A DNA stretch of 64,000 nt from NCBI RefSeq assembly GCF_008329715.1, contig NZ_VTSR01000005.1, positions 124,001 to 188,000 of the forward strand, given 5' to 3'. Source of the stretch: Gimesia chilikensis. GTDB taxonomy: Bacteria > Planctomycetota > Planctomycetia > Planctomycetales > Planctomycetaceae. The notes below the pieces were generated by a model. It saw only the letters and a list, made by a program, of their open reading frames with translations. It ran no database searches and had not been told where the DNA came from. Positions 33,834 through 42,850 of the stretch are shown in pieces (position 1 is the stretch's first letter; the number at the start of each line of letters is the position of its first letter). Made by a program: the position numbers and the translations under genes.

Positions 33834-34988
33834 CTAGACTGCAGGATGATTTTCCAGGACGGCCAGGTTGTCGCGGTGAATCACTTCCGAATAGGGAACG
33901 GATCCCAGTATGGAAGCGATCTGATCGGAACGGTGCATAATGATTTTTGCCAGATCGGCGGAATTGTAATTGGTCAGGCCCCGGGCAAATTCCTCTCCAC
34001 TGGGACTGACGAGGGTGACTGCTTCGCCGCTTTCAAAGGTGCCATCAATCGAGCGGATGCCGATCGCCAGGAGCGACTTACCCCCTTCGCGAATAGCGCG
34101 GGTGGCACCTTCATCAAGATGAAAGCGCCCCTTGGGACGGATGGTGTAACCGATCCAACGTTTCCAGGCAGAGACCGAAGCTCCCTGGGCGTGAAACAGC
34201 GTACCGACATCCTCGCCCTGCAGGATGCGATCCAGAATCCCTTCCTGAGTCCCGTTGGCAATGATGACATTTTCACCGACGGCGGTCGCCGAGCGGACGG
34301 CCTGCAGTTTCGATTTCATGCCCCCGGTTCCCCGCGAGCTGCTGTCGTCGGTCGCCAGCGCGAGTAATTCGGGTGTCCAGTCCTGCACCGAGGAGATGCG
34401 GGTACTGTCGGGAGATTTTGGATCGCCATTATAAAGACCATCGACGATGGACAGGATCACCAGCAGCGGCTTTTTGACCAGGCTGGTGACCATGGCGGCC
34501 AGGTGATCGTTATCGCCGAACTTAATTTCCTGGATGCTGACGGTGTCGTTTTCATTCACAATCGGGACTGCACCATACTCAAACAGCGTATGGATGGTGT
34601 TACGTACATTGAGGTAACGCGTCCGGTTTTTGAAATCGTTGGCGGTGACCAGGAGCTGGGCGGCGTGATAGCCGTGTTTGCGTAAGTAGCGGTCATAGCG
34701 ACGGATGAGGTGCGCCTGACCGACAGCGGCGGAGGCCTGCAGGTGCCCCAGATCGCGAGGGCGTTCTTTGAGTCCGAGTAATCCCATGCCGGCACCGATG
34801 GCACCACTGGAAACGACGACGACTTTGCGGCCGGTCATTTTGACACGGTGAATCTGTTCGGCCAGCGTTTCGATCCGTGCGGGATCGAGTGTATCGTCCG
34901 GGCAGGAGAGAACGTTTGTTCCAATTTTAATTACCAGCGTTTCCGCTGAGTCGATGACTTCGCGACGGGTTAGACTCACAGTCTGCAC
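33834..34988 (-). CDS. proB: Glutamate 5-kinase with C-terminal PUA domain
   Basis: A 384-residue cytoplasmic kinase that phosphorylates glutamate to gamma-glutamyl phosphate, the first step of proline synthesis. Amino-acid-kinase motifs include VIKIGTN (19-25), [10 protein letters not shown] (58-67), [10 protein letters not shown] (142-151) and RGTGGMKSK (219-227). The C-terminal ~290-370 residues form a PUA domain ([13 protein letters not shown] onward), as in full-length ProB. The start codon appears to be GTG 34988, with another GTG at 34979 in frame. Both are weakly supported by ribosome sites. proA is not adjacent. A small membrane protein gene is translationally linked downstream. Confidence 0.97.
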   Translation of the reverse strand: MQTVSLTRREVIDSAETLVIKIGTNVLSCPDDTLDPARIETLAEQIHRVKMTGRKVVVVSSGAIGAGMGLLGLKERPRDLGHLQASAAVGQAHLIRRYDRYLRKHGYHAAQLLVTANDFKNRTRYLNVRNTIHTLFEYGAVPIVNENDTVSIQEIKFGDNDHLAAMVTSLVKKPLLVILSIVDGLYNGDPKSPDSTRISSVQDWTPELLALATDDSSSRGTGGMKSKLQAVRSATAVGENVIIANGTQEGILDRILQGEDVGTLFHAQGASVSAWKRWIGYTIRPKGRFHLDEGATRAIREGGKSLLAIGIRSIDGTFESGEAVTLVSPSGEEFARGLTNYNSADLAKIIMHRSDQIASILGSVPYSEVIHRDNLAVLENHPAV

Positions 34989-35262
34989 TTTTTCCGGGAA
35001 TCACAAAAAAATTTCAAAGAGGTACTCGCCACCGGGTCCCTATTTCTTAATATTTATATAATATAGAAGTCCGGGGCCGGAGCATAGACAATCATCAGCG
35101 CGAGCATGTCGTATATCAAAGGGATTTCCTGTAAAACGGCGTTTTTCTCTCTCAATTTGCTGATTCTGTTTGACGCTCAAGCAGGGCTCGGGAACAATTT
35201 ACCGCATAGTTCACCCGGTTCACACTGATTTCGAAACTCTATTTCACGAACTAAGGCAATTT

Positions 35263-36858
35263 ATGTCGGAACTATACCACGAATGTGGAATTGCAGCCGT
35301 CTACCATCTTCCCAACCGAGATCCCAGTCCTCTGGCTCCCCTGGGCGACCCTGAAAAGACATCGCAACTCATCTCCCGGTTACTGCTGGATATTCAGAAT
35401 CGTGGCCAGCTGGCTGCGGGAATGACCACGTTTAACCCTGGCCGGAATCAGTTGATCGATACTCACAAAGATGTGGGAACCGTCACCGAGGTGTTTCAGC
35501 TGAATCATCAGCAGACCTTCAACAACCTGATGAAGAAGTACGAGGGCCCCGCGGCGATCGGTCACGTGCGGTATGCGACCTGTGGTAAAGATGACCGCAG
35601 CTACGCGCAACCATTCGAACGCCATCATATCCAGAAATCCAAATGGTTCAGTTTCGGCTTTAACGGTCAGCTGGCCAACTACCAGGAACTCTGCAAGGAA
35701 ATCCTGACCGAGTCCGACTTCCATCTGGCCCGGGAAACCGATACCGAAATTCTGATGCACCTCATCTCGCAGGAACTTTCCAAAGAGAATCCTGCCGAGC
35801 TGTTCGACATGCTGACTACGCTCAGCAAACGCCTGGACGGTGCATATAATATTGTCTTCCTGGATGCGTTGGGGAATATGTTCGTTTCCCGCGATCCAGT
35901 GGGACTGCGTCCGTTGTGCTATGCCTTTGATGGTTCGCTGTTCGCAGCCGCATCTGAAAGTGTGGCGCTGGCCAACATGGGCTTCGAAGCCGAGCAGATC
36001 AAGAGTCTGCCCCCGGGTTGTGCGATTGTGATTCAGGATGGCGAGCTGACGATCCGCGAATATGCGAAGCCGACGCAGAAAGCACACTGCTTCTTCGAAT
36101 GGATCTACTTCGCGAATGTCTGCAGTACCCTGGACGACCAGAGTGTGTACATCACCCGTAAACGCCTGGGTGAAGAACTGGCCGAGCAGGAAACCGTGCC
36201 TATTGATGAAGATACTATCGTCGTACCTGTGCCGGACACCGCGAAAGCGGCCGCCGACAGTATGGCGTATACGCTGCGCGTGCCCTGTCTGGAAGGCTTG
36301 ATCCGTAACCGTTACATCGGGCGAACCTTTATCGAAGGGGCCAACCGCAAAGACAAAGTACGGGCGAAATACACGCCGCTGCCGGAAGTTCTGGAAGGGA
36401 AGCGGGTACTGCTGGTAGAAGATACCATCGTCCGTTCAACCACGATGAAGGCATTGATCAGCCAGTTGAAGGAACGGGGCCGGGCGAAGGAAGTACACGT
36501 CCGCGTAGCCTGTCCGCCGATCATCGCTCCCTGTTTTTACGGCATCGACATGTCGACGATCAACGAGCTGTTCGCTCCCAAGTTCCTGAACGGTGGCGAG
36601 ATGAGCCCCGCAGTGGAAGAAGCGATGGCCGAGGCGATTGGTGCCGATACGCTGAAGTATCTGCCTAAGGCTTCGATCGCGCGTGCCGTAGGTCTGCCCG
36701 GTAGTTCTCTCTGCCAGGCCTGTATCGATACGACTTACCCGACCGAATCGGGTCGTCAGCTGTATCAGATCGCTGTGGAGAATTCGCTGAACGATAACGG
36801 CGATAATGCACACCGGACCTACGATGTGACTCTCTCCAGCAGTCCGGTTCGCTCCTGA
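35263..36858 (+). CDS. purF: Amidophosphoribosyltransferase (glutamine PRPP amidotransferase)
   Basis: A 531-residue enzyme making 5-phosphoribosylamine from PRPP and glutamine, the first committed step of purine synthesis. The catalytic cysteine is Cys8 in [11 protein letters not shown], preceded by a 7-residue propeptide that is normally cleaved. The glutaminase core includes the R-Y-A-T loop (GHVRYATCG) and NGQLANY. The PRPP-binding loop is [11 protein letters not shown] at 382-392. Cysteines at the positions of the B. subtilis-type Fe-S cluster are present (one near HCFFEW, one in PCFYGIDMS, and C-x-x-C in [12 protein letters not shown]). ATG 35263 is the start, with AAGG 8 bases before. 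No other pur gene is adjacent. Confidence 0.97.
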   Translation: MSELYHECGIAAVYHLPNRDPSPLAPLGDPEKTSQLISRLLLDIQNRGQLAAGMTTFNPGRNQLIDTHKDVGTVTEVFQLNHQQTFNNLMKKYEGPAAIGHVRYATCGKDDRSYAQPFERHHIQKSKWFSFGFNGQLANYQELCKEILTESDFHLARETDTEILMHLISQELSKENPAELFDMLTTLSKRLDGAYNIVFLDALGNMFVSRDPVGLRPLCYAFDGSLFAAASESVALANMGFEAEQIKSLPPGCAIVIQDGELTIREYAKPTQKAHCFFEWIYFANVCSTLDDQSVYITRKRLGEELAEQETVPIDEDTIVVPVPDTAKAAADSMAYTLRVPCLEGLIRNRYIGRTFIEGANRKDKVRAKYTPLPEVLEGKRVLLVEDTIVRSTTMKALISQLKERGRAKEVHVRVACPPIIAPCFYGIDMSTINELFAPKFLNGGEMSPAVEEAMAEAIGADTLKYLPKASIARAVGLPGSSLCQACIDTTYPTESGRQLYQIAVENSLNDNGDNAHRTYDVTLSSSPVRS

Positions 36859-36895
36859 GACGCCTTCTGATTTCGACAAAGGATGGTTTTGACTG

Positions 36896-37291
36896 ATGTC
36901 TAACTCGCATGAGATCGAAATCCGGGTCCGTTATAACGAAACGGACGCCATGGGATTTCTGCATCATGGTAACTACTTCACGTACTTCGAAATGGGCCGC
37001 ACCGAGCTCTTCCGTTCCCAGGGTGGTAACTACCGCGAGATGGAAGAGAAAGGCTACCTGCTGGTGGTGGCTAAGATCGAATGCAAATACCGGCTGCCGG
37101 CCCGCTACGATGATGTGCTGACGCTGCGAACGACCCTGGAAAAAGTGACCGGGGCCAAACTGGTACACAAGTACGAGCTGTTTCGCGATGGTCAAAGCGT
37201 AGCGGTGGCCCAATCGGTGATTGCGTGCGTGGACCGGGAAGGCAATATCCAGCGGATGCCCGCGGCGATGGAGCAGTTGGGGACGGAGTGA
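36896..37291 (+). CDS. Hotdog-fold acyl-CoA thioesterase (YbgC-like)
   Basis: A 131-residue thioesterase of the 4-hydroxybenzoyl-CoA thioesterase type. The signature [20 protein letters not shown] contains the catalytic-loop Asp and the following His/Asn, and the hotdog helix [12 protein letters not shown] follows. It starts 37 bases after purF on the same strand and might be co-transcribed. YbgC-type enzymes act on short acyl-CoA or phospholipid-related thioesters. The substrate here is not predictable. Confidence 0.92.
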   Translation: MSNSHEIEIRVRYNETDAMGFLHHGNYFTYFEMGRTELFRSQGGNYREMEEKGYLLVVAKIECKYRLPARYDDVLTLRTTLEKVTGAKLVHKYELFRDGQSVAVAQSVIACVDREGNIQRMPAAMEQLGTE

Positions 37292-37340
37292 GCTTTCGTC
37301 CGCTTTTGAGAATTCCTTTGGATACATCCCCGAAACATGC

Positions 37341-37463
37341 GGGCTGGCACACAGGCCAGCCCCTACTGTAACGGACATCGGAATGTTTTGCTCTTAAATA
37401 GCTCGACTTCCCTGACAGTTTCCTGCTCGCTGCGCTCGGCTCGGATTACATCCGAGCCCACCC
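37341..37463. repeat. Composite hairpin repeat, copy 1
   Basis: Hairpin I is GGGCTGGC/GCCAGCCC (37341-37362), followed by CTAC and a ~58-base spacer. Hairpin II is a 43-base element at 37421-37463 containing GGCTCGGAT-TAC-ATCCGAGCC and ending CCCACCC. The hairpin II element recurs at 38804-38846 and 39014-39056, and in diverged form at 62561-62603. It lies between the thioesterase gene and the convergent desaturase gene. Confidence 0.85.
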
Positions 37464-37477
37464 GTAAAGCCGTGACT

Positions 37478-38461
37478 TCAGTCGACCTGTGCCTGGACTG
37501 TCTGCTGTTGCGTTGCGAATTTGGGTGGTTTGACGGCAGTCGCTTTGTCGTTGGGGGGAATGGTTTTGACGACCTTCCAGGCGAGGCCCAGTTTTTCGAG
37601 GACGAGAATTGCGCCATAGGTCATGTCGAGTTCCCACCATTTGTGGCCGTTCTTTGCCATCCGCTGGTATTTGTGGTGATTGTTGTGCCAGCCTTCGCCG
37701 TAGGTCAGCAGAGCCACCCACCAGAGGTTGCGGCTGTCGTCGGTGGTTTCATAGTTGCGATAGCCCCAGATGTGCGTCGCGGAGTTCACGAACCAGGTTG
37801 CGTGCAGGACGTAGAACAGACGCACGAACATGCCGTAGACAAGCAGGCTGAGGCCCAGTTCTGAACCGCCAGCCCAGTAGCCGATGCCGTAGAGGAGTGC
37901 GCCGAGTCCCAGGTGCCAGTACAGGAAGGTTCGCTGCAGCAGACGCATGAACGGGTCTTTCAGCAGATCGGGGGCGAACCGCTGATGGGTCGCCTGAATT
38001 TCCTCTGCACTGTGAAAAGGAACGAGCCAGAGGATGTGGCTCCACCAGCGACCATCGCGGGGGGAATGCGGATCGCCGGGCTGGTCGCTGTGCAGGTGAT
38101 GTTTACGATGATTGGCAACCCACTGGATTGGAGGCCCCTGCCCAGCCAGCAAGCCGATCAATCCAATCAGCCGATTCATGAACGGATAGGTCTGGAAGCT
38201 GCCATGCGTGAGCAGGCGATGATAGCCCAGGCAGATACCGATGCCGCCGGTGAGCCAGCCCAGGAACATACAGGTGAAGAGACCGGTCCAGGTGAAGCAG
38301 AACGGTGCTGCGAGGACGCCCAGATGAATGGCGACGACCCAGCCGATATTTGCCCAGTCAGGTGTTGCATAACGGCCCGACTCAGGCATCTCAGCAGACG
38401 TGTTTTCAGGAACAAGAGGATCCGTTTCCGGAGGGGGCACGAGTGTCTGCTGGGAATTCAT
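37478..38461 (-). CDS. Fatty-acid (acyl-CoA) delta-9-type desaturase
   Basis: A 327-residue integral membrane desaturase that introduces a cis double bond into saturated acyl chains. The three histidine boxes needed for the di-iron site are present: HRLLTH (81-86), HRKHH (118-122) and HNNHH (259-263), with the membrane spans between them in the expected order. Additional conserved His residues occur at THIWGYR. Electrons would come from a separate reductase/ferredoxin. The gene is monocistronic, with hairpin repeats on both sides of it. Confidence 0.95.
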   Translation of the reverse strand: MNSQQTLVPPPETDPLVPENTSAEMPESGRYATPDWANIGWVVAIHLGVLAAPFCFTWTGLFTCMFLGWLTGGIGICLGYHRLLTHGSFQTYPFMNRLIGLIGLLAGQGPPIQWVANHRKHHLHSDQPGDPHSPRDGRWWSHILWLVPFHSAEEIQATHQRFAPDLLKDPFMRLLQRTFLYWHLGLGALLYGIGYWAGGSELGLSLLVYGMFVRLFYVLHATWFVNSATHIWGYRNYETTDDSRNLWWVALLTYGEGWHNNHHKYQRMAKNGHKWWELDMTYGAILVLEKLGLAWKVVKTIPPNDKATAVKPPKFATQQQTVQAQVD

Positions 38462-38726
38462 TCAATAAGACCGATGCTGTCAGAGTGTGGAGTACCAATA
38501 AAAAACCGGCCGATTCTAGGGGGATTGGGCAATCGTGTCTATAGTGATGGGGTTTGCAGGGAGGAAATCATTCGCAGGGGGTAACGTCTGCTCAGTTTTT
38601 CTGTGATTCGTGCTGGTTTTGTGACGTTTTTGAGCAGGTTCTTTCTGTACTTGATGGGATTATTTCTCATTTGTGAGGTTCGTGGTGGTCCCTGTTATGT
38701 CTGAGCTGATCAGGGCCTCGCCAGGC

Positions 38727-38846
38727 GGGCGGACACATGGGTCCGCACCCTACATTTTCTGGTGAGGTCCGCTGTTGCTGGAATGGCTGAACCCTCTGAG
38801 ACCTCCTGCTCGCTGCGCTCGGCTCGGATTACATCCGAGCCCACCC
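38727..38846. repeat. Composite hairpin repeat, copy 2
   Basis: Hairpin I (GCGGAC...GTCCGC at 38729-38746, followed by ACCCTAC) and the 43-base hairpin II element (38804-38846) stand in the same order and spacing as in copy 1 (about 120 bases end to end). Hairpin I has a different stem sequence but the same size and the same flanking CCCTAC-type end. Hairpin II is identical to that of copy 1. Confidence 0.85.
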
Positions 38847-39013
38847 TTTGATATTTCGTATCAATCTTAATTGGGTGGCCTCGAATAAAATTCGAGGTTG
38901 TCGGAGACAACAGGAGGTTGCGGAACACGCTTTTGTTGCAGGCGGGTGAACCTCACCTTGTGAATGAGAGAGGTTGACTGTTGCACCTGGAATTGAGCGA
39001 TTTCACTGAGACC

Positions 39014-39056
39014 TCCTGCTCGCTGCGCTCGGCTCGGATTGCATCCGAGCCCACCC
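39014..39056. repeat. Hairpin repeat, copy 3 (element II only)
   Basis: A 43-base element identical to the other copies except for one loop base (GGCTCGGAT-TGC-ATCCGAGCC). It shares the preceding CTGAGACC with copy 2. No hairpin I was seen upstream. Confidence 0.85.
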
Positions 39057-39122
39057 GTTTTGTAGGAAAACTGATATGGTGTTGAGATGACTGTTGGTGA
39101 GTCAGCAGTGTCTCTCTTCGCT

Positions 39123-40079
39123 TCAGGAAGGGATGGACTTCTGGATTTCAGCGAGCTGCTTCTGCTGTTGATCGCTCATTCCATCGATGCAAAACTTCAC
39201 CGGTCGGGCGCAAAAGGGAGTTGCATGAACCTGGAGTAACCAGTCCAGGGCGCGTTTGGAAATGAAGTTGGTCGCCATGGGGTCGTCTCCGGCACCGTAG
39301 ACAAAGTCGGATCCATCCCAGCGGCTGCCTTCCAGAACGGGAATCTCTCTTTGTGAGAGTGGTGAGACAATCAGTTGCTGATCGGCGGGACCTCCATGTT
39401 TTTCCTTGATTGTCCAGGTGCTTTTTTCGCATGCAGGGCAGATCGAATTGCCATGTCCACATGACTGACAGATTAATGGTTTGTGACCACAAAACGGGCA
39501 GGCATTTTCAGCACCCTGAACCCGGGAGGGGCGCAAACATGATTTGCCTCGAAACTGGAAGTCGAACAGAGGCGGTAGCGTTTTTTCCAGGGGACCTTCC
39601 GGATCCTTGATGGATACCGGAACGAAGACAGCCCCGGTCAAACCACTCTGTTTAATTCGCTCCATAAACGTCTGGGGCACCAGTAACGCATCTACTTCAC
39701 ACGGCATTTCATACCAGGGTTTAGTAAGATTAAACTCGGAGAGCAGAATTTTCTGATCTGCAGAATTCCAGACTTCGACTTCCAGGCTGGCAAAACCACT
39801 TTGCGTTACATGCGACGGATCGGCGGGGCAACGTTCCAGTTTGACGCGTTTGGCTTTGGTAATCCCCGCTTCCAGCCAGGCCCGCTCCATTGCCTCAGCT
39901 ACATCGGCTGCTTCAGCCAGCTCGAGCTCGGTCGGCGAACGCTTGGAGATATACTCCCAGCCGTCTGCCTTTGGGTGATCCAGATCTGCGATATCGGAAT
40001 CCAAGGGAATGGAGAATTCATAAAAGAGGTCTGTTCTCAGAGTCCCTGAGTCATCCTGGTAGATGTGGTAATCGTGCAT
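39123..40079 (-). CDS. Double zinc-ribbon orphan protein
   Basis: A 318-residue soluble protein with a tandem cysteine ribbon in its middle: CPFCGHKPLICQSC then CPACEKSTWTI, giving several C-x-x-C knuckles that would bind two zinc ions. The N-terminal ~180 residues form an alpha+beta region (SIPLDSDIADLDHPKADGW, LVPQTFMERIKQSGLTG). The C-terminal region ends in LLQVHATPFCARPVKF. ATG 40079 is preferred over 40115, with AGAAAG 8 bases upstream. The function is unknown. The ribbons suggest a structural or protein-interaction role. Confidence 0.78.
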   Translation of the reverse strand: MHDYHIYQDDSGTLRTDLFYEFSIPLDSDIADLDHPKADGWEYISKRSPTELELAEAADVAEAMERAWLEAGITKAKRVKLERCPADPSHVTQSGFASLEVEVWNSADQKILLSEFNLTKPWYEMPCEVDALLVPQTFMERIKQSGLTGAVFVPVSIKDPEGPLEKTLPPLFDFQFRGKSCLRPSRVQGAENACPFCGHKPLICQSCGHGNSICPACEKSTWTIKEKHGGPADQQLIVSPLSQREIPVLEGSRWDGSDFVYGAGDDPMATNFISKRALDWLLQVHATPFCARPVKFCIDGMSDQQQKQLAEIQKSIPS

Positions 40080-40470
40080 GTGAGTTACTTTCTTACTTGC
40101 AGCCGGAATCGGCATCGTGTGTCAAATAAACATTGTGATGATTTGAAGACAACAAGGAAAGACCTTTGACATCATTCAGCAGTGTATTTATTCCTGTTTG
40201 ATGAAGATGATTGAAATAGTCACAACCTCAAAAGAATTATCAGGAACCGTGAGGACTGGTACTGACGTCTTGCGGATAATAAAGCATGCCGAAACGTGAA
40301 GGTCAGTAAACCACTTTAGCCAGACTTCGTGCATGGTAGATGCTGGCCAGTCGCAAATTTCAATCGGACATCCCCGATTTCAAATGAAAGGGTGAGATGT
40401 GAATTGGGCTATAATATAATTGGCAAGATATGTGCCCCCGAACCGATCCTGCAGAACACGAGGTGCTCCG
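40080..40470. other. Divergent intergenic gap
   Basis: A 391-base promoter region between divergent genes. A TATAAT at 40410-40415 could be a -10 for the plus-strand gene at 40471, but no matching -35 was seen. Nothing else was recognised. Confidence 0.45.
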
Positions 40471-41451
40471 ATGTTGTGGATTTGTCGCGTTGCTGTTTTC
40501 AGTTTGATCTGCTGCTGTCTGGCTGTGCCCCTGAGTGCAGAGGAAACTTTTCCGAATGCACGGAAGCCGGCAACGGATGAGGAGCTGAAATACTGGCTGG
40601 AGAACATGTCGCTGTATCATCATTATTCGCTGGATGAAATGCAGCAGGCTATGGGGCTTTCGAAGCCGGAGATCAAGTCGGCACTGAAACGGTTTGAACT
40701 GCAGGAGCGACTCGCGCCGGAGCGTAAGCCTGCGGATATCTTGACGGTGAAGCCGTATCCGGGCGGTCGGCATCCGCGGATCGGTTTTCTGGAAGGGGCG
40801 ATCAACCCCCAGCGGGAGACGAAGATTTCCGTGTTTGCCCCCTGGGATCCAGACAGCTATCTCGTGCTGGATATCCCGGAAGCGATCTGGTCGAACCTGG
40901 GACTGACGTACCTCGCGCACACGCATGTGCCTACCATCTGGACGCAGCAGAATAAGGAACTGCCCCCGCAGGAATGGTCAGTCCATCAAGACGGATCCAT
41001 GACAGCACGGCGTCGACTGCCCAATGGTATCGAATTCGGAACGATCGTGTTGCCTCTTCAGAAAGCGGTGCTGATGGAGATGTGGTTGAAGAATGGGACC
41101 GATGAGCCTCTTTCCAAGTTGCGGGTGCAGAACTGTGCGATGCTGAAGATGATGGACGGCTTCACTCAACAGAGCAATGACAACAAGGTATTTCGCGCAC
41201 CGTATGCTGCCTGTCGGTCTGCAAAGAGCAACCACTGGGTGATCATGGGGTGGACTCCCTGCTTTAAAGCGTGGGGCAATCAGAAGTGTCCCTGCCTGCA
41301 CTCGGATCCGATTTTTCCTGACTGTCCGCCGGGAGAAATCAAACGGGTTTACGGTATTCTCACGTTTTATACCGGAACCGACATCGAGGGCGAATTCAAG
41401 CGGCTGGAAAAAGAGAACTGGAAGAAATACCTGATGGAGCGCACGTTTTAG
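40471..41451 (+). CDS. Secreted orphan protein
   Basis: A 326-residue protein with a strong signal peptide (~24 residues, ending LSA-EE). A helical region containing ENMSLYHHYSLDEMQQAMGL comes first, followed by a beta-rich body (ISVFAPWDPDSYLVLDIP, WTQQNKELPPQEWSVHQDG, EFGTIVLPLQKAVLMEMWL). GAGGTG is 7 bases before ATG 40471. No recognised family. The beta-rich part could be a carbohydrate-binding or lyase-like sandwich. It converges with the next gene, overlapping it by 4 bases. Confidence 0.78.
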   Translation: MLWICRVAVFSLICCCLAVPLSAEETFPNARKPATDEELKYWLENMSLYHHYSLDEMQQAMGLSKPEIKSALKRFELQERLAPERKPADILTVKPYPGGRHPRIGFLEGAINPQRETKISVFAPWDPDSYLVLDIPEAIWSNLGLTYLAHTHVPTIWTQQNKELPPQEWSVHQDGSMTARRRLPNGIEFGTIVLPLQKAVLMEMWLKNGTDEPLSKLRVQNCAMLKMMDGFTQQSNDNKVFRAPYAACRSAKSNHWVIMGWTPCFKAWGNQKCPCLHSDPIFPDCPPGEIKRVYGILTFYTGTDIEGEFKRLEKENWKKYLMERTF

Positions 41452-41960
41452 ACGCCGGCTCCTGTTTTGGTGTTTCGCCGGGCGAGCAGTTTTTCCAGAC
41501 GTGAAATCAGATTCCGCGGAGAGAGTTGATCGACGTCGGCTTCGATGGTTTCCATCACCGCATCATTCTCCGGCGTCTGAACCAGCAGCACGACTCCCAG
41601 AGGGGAACGCGAATCAAAATATCCCCGCCAGGCCTCAAACTGTTCCTCGGAGAGGCCAGCGAGATCGATGCGATAACAGGCAACCGGATGCGTGCGCAGG
41701 AACTGCAGCATGGCGGGATCGCGTGAGTACCAGGACTCAAAACATGCAGACGACAGATCCCAACTCGCCATGGCGCTGATCAGGATGACTTTGCCTTGAT
41801 CCATGTCACGCTGGATGTGCGGCAGGGAATATTCCTGCCAGGCGATTTCAGTCTGTTGAGGGGGCGGAACCAGAACAAAGAGAGCCGAAACTGCAATCAG
41901 ACAGGCCAGAAAACAGACCAGCAGATTTTTGTGATAAAAAAATGAGTTCCGACTGGGCAT
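41448..41960 (-). CDS. Membrane-anchored thioredoxin-like protein without redox cysteines
   Basis: A 170-residue protein with an N-terminal membrane anchor (~12-33) and a thioredoxin-like domain (IAWQEYSLPHIQRDMDQGKV, ILISAMASWDLSSA). In DsbD-gamma/thioredoxin relatives the strand is followed by W-C-x-x-C. Here it is W-D-L-S-S, so both redox cysteines are replaced. ATG 41960 is chosen because GGGAAG is 8 bases upstream, although the frame opens at 42014. A binding or chaperone function is more likely than disulfide exchange. The final codons overlap the convergent gene by 4 bases. Confidence 0.75.
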   Translation of the reverse strand: MPSRNSFFYHKNLLVCFLACLIAVSALFVLVPPPQQTEIAWQEYSLPHIQRDMDQGKVILISAMASWDLSSACFESWYSRDPAMLQFLRTHPVACYRIDLAGLSEEQFEAWRGYFDSRSPLGVVLLVQTPENDAVMETIEADVDQLSPRNLISRLEKLLARRNTKTGAGV

Positions 41961-42222
41961 TTTGTAAGCTTCCCGAATTAAATCATTTTCATCTGAACCT
42001 GTTGTTGTCATCATACTTGTGATTCAAGCGGATAGAACTGCCTATTTTGACAGAGAAATCCGCTTTGGGATAATCACAGGAAATTCATCGAACCTTGTGT
42101 GAAGACTCGTCGTCTCACCGTTATAATATATTAACACCAGTCTTAAGCCTCAATTCAGTGAGGCACATCGGTCCAATGTTCTGTGACCCGCCGTTTCTTT
42201 CTTTTGAACAGGGGGCTCTCTT

Positions 42223-42546
42223 ATGAAGTATCAACTCGTTCTGCAATTCACGGGAACTGTAATTCCTGACTATGATTCACTGGTAGACCTGGAGTCGGTG
42301 CTGATTGAAGAAATTCAGGAAGACGGCAAAGCGACCGTGGACGGACACGATTTCGGCAGTTCGCAGATGAATCTGTTTCTGACCGTGGATGATCCGGAGA
42401 ACGTCTTAAGCCGCATCCGTGGAAAAATTGAACATCCACTGATGGAACGCGTGCGTGCCGGCTATCGTAATGTGACTGATAATACATTTCGCGCCATCTG
42501 GCCGGAATCGCTGCATGAATTTTCTGTGAAGTCAATTCAGGCCTGA
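42223..42546 (+). CDS. Small orphan protein
   Basis: A 107-residue alpha/beta protein (QLVLQFTGTVIPDYDSLVDL, SQMNLFLTVDDPENVLSRIR) with GGGGGC before ATG 42223. There is no signal or membrane segment and no family recognised. It is isolated between convergent and divergent neighbours. Confidence 0.65.
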   Translation: MKYQLVLQFTGTVIPDYDSLVDLESVLIEEIQEDGKATVDGHDFGSSQMNLFLTVDDPENVLSRIRGKIEHPLMERVRAGYRNVTDNTFRAIWPESLHEFSVKSIQA

Positions 42547-42571
42547 GCGCGTCACGCTTTTCAACTGCTCT

Positions 42572-42829
42572 TTAATCTTCTTCTACCGGTCGATCACTGC
42601 AGAACAGGACGAAACGTCCGTCAGGTGACATCGACAGACTGAGCAGCTTCTGATCCTGCTGTCCGGGTTCCAGCCTGCGCGGCGGTCCCAGTTTGGTCAG
42701 GTTGATTGCATACAAGGCAGTCCCTTCCGGAGTACGCCCCGTAAAGACGCAGGTTCCCGTTTTTTCAGAATAGACGGGGCAGCCGGGAACTTCAATGCGT
42801 GGTTGATTTGCCGGGCGTGGTTGACTCAC
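42572..42829 (-). CDS. Short TolB/PD40-like fragment or small protein
   Basis: An 85-residue frame from GTG 42829. It reads as one and a half beta-propeller blades: GCPVYSEKTGTCVFTGRTPE, then LLSLSMSPDGRFVLFCSDRP with the S-P-D-G-x-F signature of PD40/TolB-type blades. It lies 21 bases downstream of the leucine-rich-repeat gene, on the same strand. Too short for a propeller, it could be a remnant or a small cofactor. The start codon is weakly supported. Confidence 0.45.
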   Translation of the reverse strand: MSQPRPANQPRIEVPGCPVYSEKTGTCVFTGRTPEGTALYAINLTKLGPPRRLEPGQQDQKLLSLSMSPDGRFVLFCSDRPVEED

Positions 42830-42850
42830 CGGTCTCAGGATTGGCTGATG

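Larger units (their letters stand above)
38462..39122. other. Repeat-rich intergenic region
   Basis: A 661-base non-coding gap holding repeat copies 2 and 3 and no credible gene. Short frames here arise from the repeats themselves. Confidence 0.6.

Noticed and set aside
35057-35062. TATAAT upstream of purF as a promoter -10
   Set aside because: No -35 at acceptable spacing was found in this AT-rich stretch, so it is not claimed as a promoter.
38710-38928. 72-codon minus-strand frame in the repeat region
   Set aside because: It is produced by the hairpin repeats themselves. The same peptide string appears at every copy.
37421-39056. Possible CRISPR array
   Set aside because: The three copies are unevenly spaced (over 1 kb, then ~170 bases), with no spacers of uniform size and no cas genes nearby. 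They are dispersed hairpin repeats.
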